A stretch of 64,000 nt of DNA, taken from an uncultured Colwellia sp. (GTDB lineage: Bacteria; Pseudomonadota; Gammaproteobacteria; Enterobacterales; Alteromonadaceae). Location: NCBI GenBank assembly GCA_913062815.1, contig CAJXWZ010000019.1, positions 1-64,000 on the forward strand, given 5' to 3'. The translations under genes and the position numbers were made by a program. Under the pieces are notes generated by a model that was not told the DNA's origin, ran no database searches, and worked only from the letters and a program-made list of their open reading frames with translations. Each line of letters begins with the position of its first letter. Within the stretch, counting starts at the first letter, position 1. Of this stretch, positions 36,348 through 46,948 are shown one piece after another.

Positions 36348-36484
36348 AAGTCTACGTTATTAAAAGCAATGATTATTAAAACAACAGTAGCAAAAGATAA
36401 AAATAATAGATAGAAAATTTTTAAGTCTCGAGTTACCTAAAAACAGCACTAAATTGTCTGCTCGTAACTCGAAACTCACAACTA

Positions 36485-37957
36485 TTATTTGTTGTCTTTG
36501 TTATAGCCTTGTGTTGCTCTAGCGATTTTCTTCTGCTCCGTATAGGTAAGCTTTTTCTTACCCGCGAACGGGTTAGACGTTTCTCTAAACTCAATACGAA
36601 TGGGAGTGCCCATGATTTTTAACGATTTACGGTAGTAGTTCATTAAGTATCGTTTATATGAACTAGGTAGTTTCTTTGCCAAATTACCATGAATAACAAT
36701 AATTGGTGGGTTATAGCCACCCGCGTGAGCATATTTAAGTTTTATGCGACGACCCTGATGCATTGGTGGTTGGTGATCAAATACCGCCATATCAAGAATT
36801 TTAGTGACCATGGCTGTAGAAATACGCTTAGTAGCACTGATAAAGGCTTCTTCAACAGACTCATATAGATGACCTACACCCGTACCATGCAATGCCGAAA
36901 TAAAATGAATTTTTGCAAAATCAATAAAACCTAAACGTCTGTCTAATTCAGTTTTAATTCTGTCTTTTACATGATCATCAAGACCATCCCACTTATTCAC
37001 CGCTAATACGAGTGAGCGACCTGATTCAAGTATAAAACCCAGTAGGCTTAAGTCTTGATCGGTAATGCCTTCTCGCGCATCGATAATTAGCAAACAAACA
37101 TTGGCATCTTCGATGGCCCGCAAGGTTTTAATTACTGAATATTTTTCAACAACATCAGTCACATTTTTACGACGACGAATTCCAGCAGTATCAATTAACG
37201 TATATTCACGGCCATCATGCTCCATTGGGATATAAACACTATCACGTGTTGTACCAGGCATATCGTAAACAACAACACGCTCTTCACCTAAAATACGGTT
37301 AGTCAGTGTAGATTTGCCGACATTAGGTTTGCCAATAATAGCCAACTTTATCGAATCGGTTTCATTTGGTGCTTCTGCTAGCTGTTGCTCTAACTCTGCT
37401 TCTGATAATTCATAATCACCATCAAACTCATCATTTTCTTGAGATTTCGGTTGTGCTAAGGCTTCTATATGAGGGGTCAGTGCTAAGGTTAATAATTGCG
37501 TTACGCCACGACCATGAGCTGCGGCAATTTGATGTACATCTTCACCTAAGCTTAATGCGTAAAATTCCGCTACAGCAGAATCGGCATCTATGCCATCGAC
37601 TTTATTCGCGACTAAAAAGACTTTTTTATTTTGCTTACGTAGATAGTCAGCAATACCATAGTCAGCAGAGGTTAACCCGTCACGGGCATCAACTAAGAAC
37701 AATACAGCATCGGCTTCTTCTACAGCCATTAATGACTGTTCTGCCATAAGTGTATCTATCCCTTCTTCATCGCCTTGTATACCCCCGGTATCAATAACAA
37801 TGAATGGGTGCTCTTCAACTTCTGCCTTGCCATATTGACGATCACGGGTTAAGCCCGGGTAATCGGCAACCAAAGCATTTCTTGAGCGCGTTAAGCGATT
37901 GAATAACGTTGATTTACCAACATTAGGACGGCCAACTAGGGCGACAACAGGAAGCAT
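36485..37957 (-). CDS. der: Ribosome-associated GTPase Der (EngA)
   Basis: A 490-residue essential GTPase needed for 50S subunit maturation. Two tandem G domains are seen: GRPNVGKST with DTGG (about 8-16) and NKVDG, then GKPNVGKST with DTAGIRRR and NKWDG. An acidic linker (about 165-195) and the C-terminal KH-like domain follow. It lies behind bamB in the conserved hisS-yfgM-bamB-der order, here with a 177-nt gap carrying hairpins. Confidence 0.97.
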   Translation of the reverse strand: MLPVVALVGRPNVGKSTLFNRLTRSRNALVADYPGLTRDRQYGKAEVEEHPFIVIDTGGIQGDEEGIDTLMAEQSLMAVEEADAVLFLVDARDGLTSADYGIADYLRKQNKKVFLVANKVDGIDADSAVAEFYALSLGEDVHQIAAAHGRGVTQLLTLALTPHIEALAQPKSQENDEFDGDYELSEAELEQQLAEAPNETDSIKLAIIGKPNVGKSTLTNRILGEERVVVYDMPGTTRDSVYIPMEHDGREYTLIDTAGIRRRKNVTDVVEKYSVIKTLRAIEDANVCLLIIDAREGITDQDLSLLGFILESGRSLVLAVNKWDGLDDHVKDRIKTELDRRLGFIDFAKIHFISALHGTGVGHLYESVEEAFISATKRISTAMVTKILDMAVFDHQPPMHQGRRIKLKYAHAGGYNPPIIVIHGNLAKKLPSSYKRYLMNYYRKSLKIMGTPIRIEFRETSNPFAGKKKLTYTEQKKIARATQGYNKDNK

Positions 37958-38039
37958 GAAAACCTCAAAATTAAATTATAAACTCTTTGCTTTATCTTTA
38001 GCTAAACTATCGATAAAAGTGAGTACGTAAAAACAAGTA

Positions 38040-38070
38040 ACGGCCCCATATGCTAAAGCATTGGAGCCGT
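38040..38070 (-). terminator. Probable terminator after bamB
   Basis: On the minus strand ACGGCTCCAATGC pairs with GCATATGGGGCCGT over TTTA, with small mismatches, and is followed by TACTTGTTTTT. It lies about 65 nt past the bamB stop and would separate bamB from der. Confidence 0.55.
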
Positions 38071-38078
38071 ATATATAT

Positions 38079-38123
38079 TGTAGGCTTTGGCTTACATTCA
38101 TGCAACGTAAGCGATGACCTACA
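38079..38123. repeat. Palindromic element with TGTAGG/CCTACA ends (behind bamB)
   Basis: The ends TGTAGG (38079-38084) and CCTACA (38118-38123) are inverted repeats, with an inner pair GCTTAC (38090-38095) and GTAAGC (38107-38112). Ends and layout are shared with the element at 46891-46939. It ends 11 nt past the bamB stop. Confidence 0.6.
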
Positions 38124-38134
38124 GTCTAAAAGAT

Positions 38135-39373
38135 TTAGTTAGCAGGCGTTTCAATTGCCTGTAAATCACCATTTCGAGATTGAGTATATAATACATTCTC
38201 AATGACTGTTGGGGTCGCATGAATACCGCTACTATCAACTTCATGTCGAGCAACTATTTCACCGGTTTCTTGGTCTAGCCAATGTAAATAGCCTTCAAAA
38301 TCACCGACAACAATATAATCATCAACTAAAGCGGGTCCAGTAACGCCACGGTTAGCTAAAGCCAAATTGCTCCAACGCTCAATACCATTGACTCTGTCAA
38401 GTGCATAAACATGACCACGAATATCTGTTAAGAAAATTGTATTTCGGTAAATTGCAATTTGTCGGTAAGATGAATATTGGCGTTTCCACAGAATTCGACC
38501 ACTCTTCAGCTCAATAGCGGCAAGGTGACCTCTTGAAGAAACAGCATAAATTTTATCACCAAAAACCACCGGTGCTGTATCTACATCAACCACACGCTCA
38601 AGCTCGGTCGAGCCTGAAGGCTCACCTATATCAGTTGACCATCCTTGTTGTCCTTTTTCGATCAGATAAACATCAATACTTCCCTTTGGCGTGCCAATTA
38701 AAACACCACCTGAAGCAGCAACAGGGGTACTTATACCACGAAGTGTTAAGGCAGGTACGTCTTGCTCTACTTGCCATATTTCATCACCAGTATTAGCATC
38801 GAATGCTTTCATGATACCGGAGGCTGAATTAACAATGACAACACCTGATTCTATCGCCGGTGTATTAATAATTTCACCTTTGATATTGGCTTGCCATAAT
38901 ATCTCACCGTTTTGTGCACTTAAAGCGAATAACTTGCCATTTTCACTACCGATAAACACTTTATCCAAACCCGCAACTGGACCACCTGAAAGTAATGCTG
39001 AGACTCTATTACTCCAAAAGCTACGCTGCTTGTCTAAGTCACTTAAATCAGTATGCCAAAGTGTTTTACCTGTTTTCTCGTCAAAAGCGAACACATCGCC
39101 AGCTCTGCTAGCACTGAAAACCTTATCATATGCGGCGAAAGGTTTGAGACGTGAAAAGTAATTGCCACTACCGTCGCCAACGCTTTCTTCCCACAAAACG
39201 TTCGCTTTAAACTGATGTTCAAAGTCAACAAGTTCTGCTGGAGTATCATGGTTATCTTCTTCTTCATCAGTCGATGAACAAGCAAACAAAGTACTCGAAA
39301 GCAATAATACGACTAATACCTTTGTGTGTTTGCTCAACAAGCTTGCGCTTGTTTGTTTTTTAGAAAAAAGCAT
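38135..39373 (-). CDS. bamB: Outer-membrane assembly lipoprotein BamB
   Basis: A 412-residue BAM-complex lipoprotein that helps BamA insert barrels. The start is the ATG at 39373 (a TTG lies one codon upstream). The signal ends at STLFAC (about residue 32), followed by an eight-bladed PQQ-type propeller with repeats such as GKTLWHTDL, GEILWQANI, GDEIWQVEQ and GRILWKRQY. It is co-transcribed with yfgM, 13 nt upstream. Confidence 0.96.
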   Translation of the reverse strand: MLFSKKQTSASLLSKHTKVLVVLLLSSTLFACSSTDEEEDNHDTPAELVDFEHQFKANVLWEESVGDGSGNYFSRLKPFAAYDKVFSASRAGDVFAFDEKTGKTLWHTDLSDLDKQRSFWSNRVSALLSGGPVAGLDKVFIGSENGKLFALSAQNGEILWQANIKGEIINTPAIESGVVIVNSASGIMKAFDANTGDEIWQVEQDVPALTLRGISTPVAASGGVLIGTPKGSIDVYLIEKGQQGWSTDIGEPSGSTELERVVDVDTAPVVFGDKIYAVSSRGHLAAIELKSGRILWKRQYSSYRQIAIYRNTIFLTDIRGHVYALDRVNGIERWSNLALANRGVTGPALVDDYIVVGDFEGYLHWLDQETGEIVARHEVDSSGIHATPTVIENVLYTQSRNGDLQAIETPAN

Positions 39374-39386
39374 CAAATAACCTTAT

Positions 39387-40043
39387 TTACTTAGCTACAG
39401 GAACTGAGGTTGATAAATTTACAGCTGTTGCAAGATCATCTAACTTCATTTGCAAACTTGGAGAACTAGCTAAACCATCGGCAGCAATTGCCGCTTGATA
39501 GGCGTCACGCGCTAATTCTTCTTTACCTTGTAACAAATAAGTATCACCTTTAATTTCTTCAATAGCTGCAGTAAAAGATTCAGGTAATGGCTGAGCTAAC
39601 GTAACTAACGCTTCACTATATTGCTCTAATTGGATCTGTACACGAGCTAATCGTAAACTTGCAATACCTTTAATGCCACCGGTTGGTGCACTAGCAATAG
39701 CAGCACTTAATTGCGTTTGAGCAAGAGCCCAATCTTTGGCTGTTGCGGCTTCTTTAGCTAAGGCTAAGGCAGTTAACGATGCATAACTTGTATTAGTATT
39801 TTCACTAATGAATTTTTCTGCATTTGCATTAAAATTAGCTTTGTCTTTAGTACTATTCTCGATCAAAGTTTGATAACTTTCTGAAACAGCTAATTCATTG
39901 TCTAATTTATTATCTTTATATAAATTAAAACCAATAAACCCCGCAAAACCTAGCGCGATACCAGCAATAATCATATTGCCATTTTCTTGCCAGTAACCTT
40001 TAAGCGCTTCTACTTGTTGTTCTTCAGTTTGATAAATTTCCAC
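39387..40043 (-). CDS. yfgM: YfgM-like membrane protein with TPRs
   Basis: A 218-residue inner-membrane protein with a short cytoplasmic N-terminus, a single TM helix (MIIAGIALGFAGFIGF, about 24-39) and periplasmic TPR-like helices. E. coli YfgM associates with SecYEG and PpiD and supports periplasmic chaperone work. It starts with GTG preceded by AAGGTGA. It lies between hisS (14 nt) and bamB (10-13 nt) in the usual operon. Confidence 0.92.
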   Translation of the reverse strand: MEIYQTEEQQVEALKGYWQENGNMIIAGIALGFAGFIGFNLYKDNKLDNELAVSESYQTLIENSTKDKANFNANAEKFISENTNTSYASLTALALAKEAATAKDWALAQTQLSAAIASAPTGGIKGIASLRLARVQIQLEQYSEALVTLAQPLPESFTAAIEEIKGDTYLLQGKEELARDAYQAAIAADGLASSPSLQMKLDDLATAVNLSTSVPVAK

Positions 40044-40057
40044 TTTTTCACCTTCGA

Positions 40058-41347
40058 CTAAACGTCTTCAATTAATGTCGTTAATAAACTCGGAATTTGC
40101 TCAAATGCCAAGTTTTGTTGATCTTGTTGTCCGCGTAAGTACTTAACCATAACTTTTTGCTCTGCAATTTCGTTATCGCCCAATATTAATGCGATTTGTG
40201 CGCCTGATTTATCAGCTCGCTTTAATTGTTTTTTCATATTGCCGCCGCCACAGTGACATTGCAATCGAATATTAGGTACCTGATCTCGCCATTGCTCTGC
40301 CAATTGGTTTGCTGCAATTTGTGCATCATCACCTAAAATCACTACATAGGCATCGACTTGCGCACGCACATTAGTCACCTTATCTAACTCTGTTAGCATA
40401 AGTACTAAACGTTCAATCCCTAAGGCAAAACCAAAACCTGGGGTTGCTTTACCACCAAGCTGTTCGACTAAACCATCGTAGCGCCCACCAGCACAAACTG
40501 TACCCTGTGCCCCTAGACTGTCGGTAACCCACTCAAACACAGTGCGATTATAGTAATCTAAACCTCGCACTAAGCGTTCATTTAAAATGTACTTGATACC
40601 TGCAGCGTCTAAACGCGCACAAAGATTTGCAAAATGTGCTTGTGTCTCTTCACCAAAGTAATCTGACAGTTTAGGCGCATCTGCTAATGCTTCTTGCACT
40701 TGCGGATTTTTGCTATCTAATACACGTAATGGATTCGAGTGCATACGACGCTTAGAATCTTCATCTAATAGCGATTCTCGCTCCGTTAAATACGCCACTA
40801 AAGCATCACGATAATTGGCACGCTCTTCATTGCTACCTAACGAATTCAACTCTAGTGTGACAAACTCATTGATGCCAAGTTCCCGCCATAATCGAGAAGT
40901 TAGTAAAATAACTTCTGCATCTATGTCAGGTGTCGCTATACCAAAGGCCTCTAGACCGAATTGATGAAATTGGCGGTAACGACCTTTTTGCGGTCTTTCA
41001 TGGCGAAACATCGGTCCCATATACCAAAGGCGCTGTTCTTGATTATATAAAAGCCCGTGTTGATTGCCTGCTCGAACACAACTTGCCGTGCCCTCGGGAC
41101 GCAATGTTAAACTATCGCCATTGCGATCATCAAAAGTATACATTTCTTTTTCAACAATATCGGTTACTTCACCAATAGAGCGCTTAAACAATGCGGTTGA
41201 TTCAACTATCGGCATGCGAATTTCAGCAAAGCCATAGTTACTCGCAACACGGCGCAAGACGGATTCAACCATCTGCCAGATATTTGTTTCGTTTGGTAAG
41301 CAATCATTCATGCCACGAATTGCTTGTAATGTCTTGTTTTTTGACAC
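40058..41347 (-). CDS. hisS: Histidyl-tRNA synthetase
   Basis: A 429-residue class-II synthetase. It has motif 2 [18 protein letters not shown] (about 111-128), the histidine motifs [15 protein letters not shown] (about 257-271) and AGGRYDGLV, motif 3 [11 protein letters not shown] and a C-terminal anticodon-binding domain. The start is a GTG at 41347. It lies 119 nt after ispG and leads the hisS-yfgM-bamB set. Confidence 0.98.
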   Translation of the reverse strand: MSKNKTLQAIRGMNDCLPNETNIWQMVESVLRRVASNYGFAEIRMPIVESTALFKRSIGEVTDIVEKEMYTFDDRNGDSLTLRPEGTASCVRAGNQHGLLYNQEQRLWYMGPMFRHERPQKGRYRQFHQFGLEAFGIATPDIDAEVILLTSRLWRELGINEFVTLELNSLGSNEERANYRDALVAYLTERESLLDEDSKRRMHSNPLRVLDSKNPQVQEALADAPKLSDYFGEETQAHFANLCARLDAAGIKYILNERLVRGLDYYNRTVFEWVTDSLGAQGTVCAGGRYDGLVEQLGGKATPGFGFALGIERLVLMLTELDKVTNVRAQVDAYVVILGDDAQIAANQLAEQWRDQVPNIRLQCHCGGGNMKKQLKRADKSGAQIALILGDNEIAEQKVMVKYLRGQQDQQNLAFEQIPSLLTTLIEDV

Positions 41348-41466
41348 TGAATACTTCTCTTAAATTTATTTTTGTCTGATTAAATCATCACTACATTTTG
41401 TAGGCAGCGCGCATTGTACCTAATATCGCTAGCCTAATAAACCAACATACTAAAATAGCATGAGGG

Positions 41467-42597
41467 TTAATCTACCGATTTAAAGTCAATTTGATTCTTT
41501 TCATCGAGTCGTTCACTAATTGCATTAGCTTTAGCTCGTATACGTTGCTCAAGTTGCTCGACCAAATTGGTATTATCAAAACGTTCTTTTTGGCGAATGC
41601 CATCGAGATAAAAACCACTTTTTTTACTACTGCCGGTTAAGCCTAGATCTGACACCATTGCTTCGCCTGGGCCGTTAACAATACAGCCTATAATAGAAAC
41701 ATCCATTGGTGTCATTATATCTTCAATGCGCTGCTCTAATGCATTCACGGTTGCCACAACATCGAATTCTTGTCGAGAGCAACTAGGGCATGCAATTAAA
41801 TTAATACCTCGACTGCGAAGTTTAAGAGACTTTAAAATATCAAAACCTACTTTTATTTCTTCAATAGGGTCTGCCGCTAATGAAATGCGCAAAGTATCAC
41901 CAATACCTTGAGACAATAGCAAGCCTAGGCCTACCGAAGATTTCACCGAACCAGAACGCAACCCACCGGCTTCGGTTATACCTAGGTGCAAAGGATTATC
42001 GATTTGTTTGGCTAATAACTTGTATGACTCTACGGCAAGAAATACATCAGAGGCTTTCACACTGACTTTAAATTGATCAAAGTTAAGTCGGTCAAGAATA
42101 TCCACATGACGCATTGCCGATTCAAGTAGTGCTTCAGGTGTCGGTTCAGTATATTTTTCTTGGATATCTTTTTCTAGAGAGCCACCATTAACACCAATTC
42201 GAATAGGTATATTATGGTCTCGAGCACATTCAACAACACTACGCACTCGGTCTTCTCGGCCAATATTCCCTGGATTAATACGTAAACAATCAGCACCGTA
42301 TTCGGCAACTTTTAACGCAATACGATAATCAAAATGAATATCAGTCACTAAGGGCACATTGACTTGTTTTTTGATTTCACGAAAGGCTTCAGCGGCATCC
42401 ATAGTAGGTACACTGACACGAACAATATCAGCGCCAACTGCTTCTAATGATTTTATTTGTGCGACAGTCGCTGCAACATCTGTTGTTTGCGTATTGGTCA
42501 TCGATTGCACTGTAATAGGTGCATCGCCACCAACCGGTACATTACCGACCATAATTTGACGAGATTTACGACGAATAATTGGAGATTCTTTAAACAT
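41467..42597 (-). CDS. ispG: 4-hydroxy-3-methylbut-2-enyl diphosphate synthase (flavodoxin)
   Basis: A 376-residue [4Fe-4S] enzyme of the MEP isoprenoid pathway converting MEcPP to HMBPP. The N-terminal TIM barrel has [15 protein letters not shown]. The cluster ligands are the two cysteines of [10 protein letters not shown] (about 269 and 272) and the one in [10 protein letters not shown] (about 304). It follows rodZ by 49 nt, as in E. coli. Confidence 0.98.
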   Translation of the reverse strand: MFKESPIIRRKSRQIMVGNVPVGGDAPITVQSMTNTQTTDVAATVAQIKSLEAVGADIVRVSVPTMDAAEAFREIKKQVNVPLVTDIHFDYRIALKVAEYGADCLRINPGNIGREDRVRSVVECARDHNIPIRIGVNGGSLEKDIQEKYTEPTPEALLESAMRHVDILDRLNFDQFKVSVKASDVFLAVESYKLLAKQIDNPLHLGITEAGGLRSGSVKSSVGLGLLLSQGIGDTLRISLAADPIEEIKVGFDILKSLKLRSRGINLIACPSCSRQEFDVVATVNALEQRIEDIMTPMDVSIIGCIVNGPGEAMVSDLGLTGSSKKSGFYLDGIRQKERFDNTNLVEQLEQRIRAKANAISERLDEKNQIDFKSVD

Positions 42598-42646
42598 TAC
42601 ATTTACGGGAATATCCTTTGAAGATACTCCCTCCTACAAAAAGTTA

Positions 42647-43612
42647 TTATAGCGCGGCTATGGGCAAAGTAAATTTAGCGATATTACCTACGTTAAAGGG
42701 CGACATATCTATAGCCTGGCCGTCAAACACAATACTTGCTAATTCTGGTTTTCCTAAGGTTACTTTTAACGGTGGCTTGCCAGAAACCGTCATTACGTAA
42801 CCTGATTTTTTCACGCCCCAAGCAATTCGCTCGCCAGTGTCATCATAAATATTGACCCAACAATCCCCCGAAAAAGTAAATATTGCAACACTTAACTCAA
42901 GCTCTTGTGCCGCTTCATTTACTAATGTTAGCGGTTTTTCATCAATGCTAACTTGCTCGATAGCATGCGTAGTCAACTCATCAGCCTCAGGCACTATAGC
43001 AGAGTCTGTTGTTACTTCTACTGGGACTTGTATTGTTTTATTAGTAAGCGTTATTTCGGGCTGATTTTTTTCATCATTGTTCTTTTTTGCCTTAACAGTA
43101 TCTGCAACTGATTGCTCTGATTTTGCTATCGGTTGTTCAATTACTGACTTTATTTTTTCAGGAATTGTTGTCTCCGAAGTTTGCAGCCACCATAACACCA
43201 TGAGACCAAATAAAATGGCTACGATTAAATAGCTAAACCACATTAACCGGCTATGTTCAGCTTGTTTTTCTGTTAAATTAGAAAAACTTTGCATTTCACT
43301 ACGTTGTACTTCTGCAATACCAAGCATGTCATAAGCACTGATTACTTCATCAATATCAACATTCACTAATTTAGCATAGCTACGCAAATAACCACGGTTA
43401 AACGTTGCTGGCAACTTTTGATCAAAGTCATCAGCTTCTATCTCATTAACTAGACCTTGTTTAAACTTCAGTTTTTCTGCAACATCATCAACACTCATGG
43501 ATAACTTTTTACGAGCTTCACTGAGCATTTGGCCTGGGCCAACCATGATCATATCTTCGCTAAGTTCATCTACCTGTTTATTGTCCGGCGTCATCATTGT
43601 TTTCTTGCTCAT
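42647..43612 (-). CDS. rodZ: Cytoskeleton protein RodZ
   Basis: A 321-residue bitopic protein linking MreB to the elongasome. It has an N-terminal Xre-type HTH (about 28-95; LSMSVDDVAEKLKFKQGLV), a TM helix (about 124-143), a Lys/Glu/Thr linker and a C-terminal beta domain of DUF4115 type (about 240-321; CWVNIYDDTGERIAWGVKK). It directly follows pilW with no gap and precedes ispG. Confidence 0.95.
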   Translation of the reverse strand: MSKKTMMTPDNKQVDELSEDMIMVGPGQMLSEARKKLSMSVDDVAEKLKFKQGLVNEIEADDFDQKLPATFNRGYLRSYAKLVNVDIDEVISAYDMLGIAEVQRSEMQSFSNLTEKQAEHSRLMWFSYLIVAILFGLMVLWWLQTSETTIPEKIKSVIEQPIAKSEQSVADTVKAKKNNDEKNQPEITLTNKTIQVPVEVTTDSAIVPEADELTTHAIEQVSIDEKPLTLVNEAAQELELSVAIFTFSGDCWVNIYDDTGERIAWGVKKSGYVMTVSGKPPLKVTLGKPELASIVFDGQAIDMSPFNVGNIAKFTLPIAAL

Positions 43613-45487
43613 TTATCGATTCACCGATTTAGGATTTTCTAAAAACAATATTTCTTTAATATGAATTCTTTTGTTTTTAGACAGTTTGTTCCAACGACGT
43701 AGCGCTTTGATCTTTATATTATATTTAACTGAAATATTATATAAAGTATCCCCTTGTTCAACCACATGAAAATCAGGGAACTTTTTTGACTTTTTAGCCA
43801 TATCTGTTGTTTGTTTTGCTTCAGTTTCATTAATTTCTTGCTGGAATTGTGCGGATATATTTTTATCAGACGCTTTTTCAGTGATTACCGTTTTAGCTTT
43901 CTCAGCAACTGCTGCAATTTCTTTTTCTACTGGTTTTATTTTTTCTTGCACAGGCGTGATAATTTCTTTACCGACAACTTTCAAACCAACAGGAATCTCA
44001 ACATTGTCTTCAATAATAGCTGCTGGTTTCTTGGCGACATAAAAAATCTCTCTATCTTCGATAGGCTTTTCTATGGTTTTTTCAGTCAATATGTCCATTT
44101 TGGTTTCTGCATCCGATACACTTTCAGCTGCTGTTTTTGTTACTTGCCCTTGCTCAACTTTAGAAAACTGAGTCACTTCTTTTTCCACAAAAGGTTCAAC
44201 ATTACTTTTAGCTGCACCATCACGGACCACTGCTTCAGTAATCTTAACCATTGGCGCTGTCATTACTACTAAGGGCTTTGCTGATTTAGTTGCTGGTGAT
44301 TGAGTTTTAACCACCAATTTTTTATCTGTTTTTGCAATACTAGGCTCCGCTACTTCTGCGGCTATTGCGGCTTGTTTAGCATTACCCCGCAACTGTTCAG
44401 GTGTACTAGCTTCAACAGCAGCCGTTATCAACGCTGCATTTATAGCTGCAGCATTAGCAATAGGCATTACAACTGAGGATGTTGTGGTTTGATTTTCTTT
44501 AGCTACACTCGCTTCATTGCTCGAACTTTTAGTAGTGCTCACTTGTGTTGGAGCTGCTGTTTGAGCTGCTGTTTGAGCATGGGCAACAATAGGTAAGCCT
44601 CTTTTTGGAGAGAGTTTTACCACTCTTTTTTTAACTTGTGTTGCGTCATCATGAACCTGAGTATCTTGAAATCTTTTTGCTAAATTATCAGCTTCAATCA
44701 CGGCTAATTCATTAAGTATATATTGCTGAGTTTCCCATGACTGAGGATACATTTTCACTAACATAGTAGCGTAATTTTTAGCAATTTTTCGCTGCCCAAG
44801 TTTAATATAAACTTTATAAGCCAATGCTAGAGAATGTGAAGTAAACCGACGAGTTACTTTTTCAAAACGTTGTTGATATAGTTTTGCTTGCTTAAATTCG
44901 GCCATTGCATATTGCAATTGCACCATCTGCATTAATGTAGAAGCACTACTTGGGTTATGTAAAATAGCCTTTTCTAAATACATTTCGGCTTTAGAGAAGT
45001 CATCTTCCTGTAAAAAACAAGCTGAGAGGTTGTCATAGCTTTTAGCAACTAAAATATAACTCGGCACTGCGATAGCTTTTAAAAATTGCTGTTCTGCTGC
45101 TTGAGTTTGATCTTGACGACATAAATAAACACCGTAGTTATTCAATGTATCAGCATCATCACTTTTAATAGATAAGGCTTTCTCATAAGATTCAACTGTT
45201 AACTCGTGTTCACCCACCTTTTCATAGTAATGAGCAAATGCGGTATAAACCTGAACCATGTTAGGTGCAAAATTTTTCGCTTTCTCTAAGTTTTGTTTGG
45301 CTTGAGGCATATTCCCCATTTTCAAATAGCCTAAACCAAGTGAGACTCGCGTTGCTGCCATATCATCTCTGTTGGCTTGGTTTTTAACAATCGGTATTTC
45401 ACCATTTTCAAAGTCTTGTGTTACACAAGCAGATAAACTTATCGTCAACAAAGTTGCAAGAAGAGTGGTAAATTGTTTTTTAATCAA
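43613..45487 (-). CDS. pilW: Type IV pilus biogenesis lipoprotein PilW/PilF with a LysM tail
   Basis: A 624-residue lipoprotein. The preferred start is a TTG at 45487 preceded by AAGGGA, giving MIKKQFTTLLATLLTISLSAC with the lipobox Cys at 21; upstream in-frame codons lack a ribosome site. TPRs at about 45-235 match PilW/PilF, the pilotin of the PilQ secretin. A long Ala/Lys/Thr/Val linker (about 260-565) then leads to a C-terminal LysM domain (VVEQGDTLYNISVKYNI, about 577). The family is usually about 250 residues without LysM, so this form probably also binds peptidoglycan. It precedes rodZ. Confidence 0.88.
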   Translation of the reverse strand: MIKKQFTTLLATLLTISLSACVTQDFENGEIPIVKNQANRDDMAATRVSLGLGYLKMGNMPQAKQNLEKAKNFAPNMVQVYTAFAHYYEKVGEHELTVESYEKALSIKSDDADTLNNYGVYLCRQDQTQAAEQQFLKAIAVPSYILVAKSYDNLSACFLQEDDFSKAEMYLEKAILHNPSSASTLMQMVQLQYAMAEFKQAKLYQQRFEKVTRRFTSHSLALAYKVYIKLGQRKIAKNYATMLVKMYPQSWETQQYILNELAVIEADNLAKRFQDTQVHDDATQVKKRVVKLSPKRGLPIVAHAQTAAQTAAPTQVSTTKSSSNEASVAKENQTTTSSVVMPIANAAAINAALITAAVEASTPEQLRGNAKQAAIAAEVAEPSIAKTDKKLVVKTQSPATKSAKPLVVMTAPMVKITEAVVRDGAAKSNVEPFVEKEVTQFSKVEQGQVTKTAAESVSDAETKMDILTEKTIEKPIEDREIFYVAKKPAAIIEDNVEIPVGLKVVGKEIITPVQEKIKPVEKEIAAVAEKAKTVITEKASDKNISAQFQQEINETEAKQTTDMAKKSKKFPDFHVVEQGDTLYNISVKYNIKIKALRRWNKLSKNKRIHIKEILFLENPKSVNR

Positions 45488-45566
45488 AGATCTATCCCTT
45501 AAATTTGAGTAGATAAACAAACTGATGGCTAGCCAAATTTTTATTGTTTTTGAAATAATAACGCGA

Positions 45567-46742
45567 TCAGACTATCTTTACCGAAATTTCGTTAGCTTTC
45601 ACCTGTTTTTTTTCTGTTTGGGCATTTTGTTGTATCTGAGTACGTTTAGTCCTATCTATAACGTCACCAGCCAACTGGCCACAAGCAGCATCAATATCTT
45701 CGCCACGAGTTCTACGAGTGATAACAGTTAATCCGTAGCTCTGTAGCACTTTATCGAAACGATCGATACGAGAATTACTTGGGCGTGTATAAGGCGAACC
45801 TGGGTAAGGATTGAAAGGAATTAAATTAATTTTACTGGGTAAATCTTTTAATACATGAGCTAATGCGTGTGCTTGGTCAGTCGAGTCGTTGACATGATCT
45901 AGCATTACATACTCAATAGTTGCTTGTTTATTAGCTTTTGAGCCATCGATATACCGACCAGCTGCGGCTAAAAACTCTTCCAATGGATATTTTTTATTTA
46001 TCGGTACTAACTCATCACGCAAGGCATTATCTGGGGCATGAATAGAAATCGCTAAAGCGCAATCAATTTTTTCTTTCAACATATCAAGGGCTGGCACAAC
46101 GCCAGAGGTACTTACAGTAACTCGGCGCTTAGACAAGCCATAACCTAAGTCGTTAAGCATAGTATCTAGGGCTGGAATTAAGTTCTTCATGTTTAGCAGT
46201 GGTTCGCCCATGCCCATCATAACTATATTGGTGATGGGTCGTTTACCGGTAATACGTGTTGCGCCTATATCATTAGCAACGCGCCAAACTTGTCCGATGA
46301 TTTCAGCCATTGATAAGTTGCGATTGAAGCCTTGCTGGGCAGTTGAGCAAAAGGTGCATTCCAATGCACAACCTACCTGCGAGGAAACACATAACGTAGC
46401 GCGATCATTTTCTGGGATCCACACCGTTTCAACTTCTTGGCCGCCTTCTAACACTAATGCATATTTAATAGTGCCATCAGTAGAGATTTGCTTTTGTGAT
46501 ATTTCTGGTGCTTTAATTTCACAATTTCGTTGTAGCTTTTCCCGCAATTTTTTATTGATATTCGTCATCTGCTCAAAATCGGCATAACCAAAGTGATAAA
46601 TCCATTTCATTATTTGATCAGCACGAAATGGCTTTTCACCTATTTCTGAAAAGTAATCACGTAAGCCTTGGTGGTCAAGATTTAACAAATTTATTTTAGC
46701 CTTTTTCGGGGCATTTTCTATGGTTACAGCATCTTGGCTCAT
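45567..46742 (-). CDS. rlmN: Dual-specificity RNA methyltransferase RlmN
   Basis: A 391-residue radical-SAM enzyme methylating A2503 of 23S rRNA and A37 of some tRNAs. It has the cluster motif CALECTFCS (CxxxCxxC, about 121-129) and the methyl-accepting Cys of the C-terminal motif [10 protein letters not shown] (about 355). The ATG at 46742 is used; a GTG five codons upstream is less likely. A conserved neighbour of ndk and pilW. Confidence 0.97.
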   Translation of the reverse strand: MSQDAVTIENAPKKAKINLLNLDHQGLRDYFSEIGEKPFRADQIMKWIYHFGYADFEQMTNINKKLREKLQRNCEIKAPEISQKQISTDGTIKYALVLEGGQEVETVWIPENDRATLCVSSQVGCALECTFCSTAQQGFNRNLSMAEIIGQVWRVANDIGATRITGKRPITNIVMMGMGEPLLNMKNLIPALDTMLNDLGYGLSKRRVTVSTSGVVPALDMLKEKIDCALAISIHAPDNALRDELVPINKKYPLEEFLAAAGRYIDGSKANKQATIEYVMLDHVNDSTDQAHALAHVLKDLPSKINLIPFNPYPGSPYTRPSNSRIDRFDKVLQSYGLTVITRRTRGEDIDAACGQLAGDVIDRTKRTQIQQNAQTEKKQVKANEISVKIV

Positions 46743-46823
46743 ACAACAAACTCTCACAATTTAAACTGAATAGAACAGGGGAATCACGAATGCGAATTGT
46801 ACGCTTTTTGAGCGAATTTCGCA

Positions 46824-46845
46824 ATTTTATGCGCAAGCATAAAAT
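46824..46845. repeat. Small perfect hairpin upstream of rlmN
   Basis: ATTTTATGC (46824-46832) and GCATAAAAT (46837-46845) form a 9-bp stem over a GCAA tetraloop, about 80 nt before the rlmN start. It is the third hairpin in the ndk-rlmN gap. Confidence 0.6.
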
Positions 46846-46849
46846 ACAA

Positions 46850-46883
46850 AAAGGATTTTACTGAAGCATCAGTAAAATCCTTT
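46850..46883 (-). terminator. Terminator between ndk and rlmN
   Basis: A perfect 14-bp stem AAAGGATTTTACTG (46850-46863) and CAGTAAAATCCTTT (46870-46883) over a 6-nt loop. It is followed on the minus strand by TTGTATTTT and on the plus strand by CCTTTTTT. Confidence 0.8.
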
Positions 46884-46889
46884 CCTTTT

Positions 46890-46940
46890 TTGTAGGTCGC
46901 AGCTAGCTGCAACAAAGTTAGCGCAAGCGCTAACCTACAA
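46890..46940. repeat. Palindromic element with TTGTAGG/CCTACAA ends (behind ndk)
   Basis: Inverted ends TTGTAGG (46890-46896) and CCTACAA (46934-46940) enclose two inner palindromes, GCAGCTAGCTGC (46899-46910) and GTTAGCGC-AA-GCGCTAAC (46917-46934). The element ends 8 nt past the ndk stop and shares ends and position with the one behind bamB. Confidence 0.7.
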
Positions 46941-46948
46941 TAAATCAA

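Noticed and set aside
36422..36474. Inverted repeat TCGAGTTAC/GTAACTCGA behind der
   Set aside because: The arms are separated by about 30 nt and no U-run follows on the minus strand; too weak for a terminator call.
38691..39161. 156-codon plus-strand ORF opposite bamB
   Set aside because: Antisense shadow of the PQQ repeats; no ribosome site and no recognisable domain.
43811..44272. 153-codon plus-strand ORF opposite pilW
   Set aside because: It is the antisense reading of the low-complexity Lys/Thr linker, giving a Phe/Cys-rich sequence; a shadow of the real gene.
45488..45520. Upstream TTG start for pilW
   Set aside because: It would put 11 polar residues before the lipoprotein signal; the TTG at 45487 has AAGGGA at proper distance.
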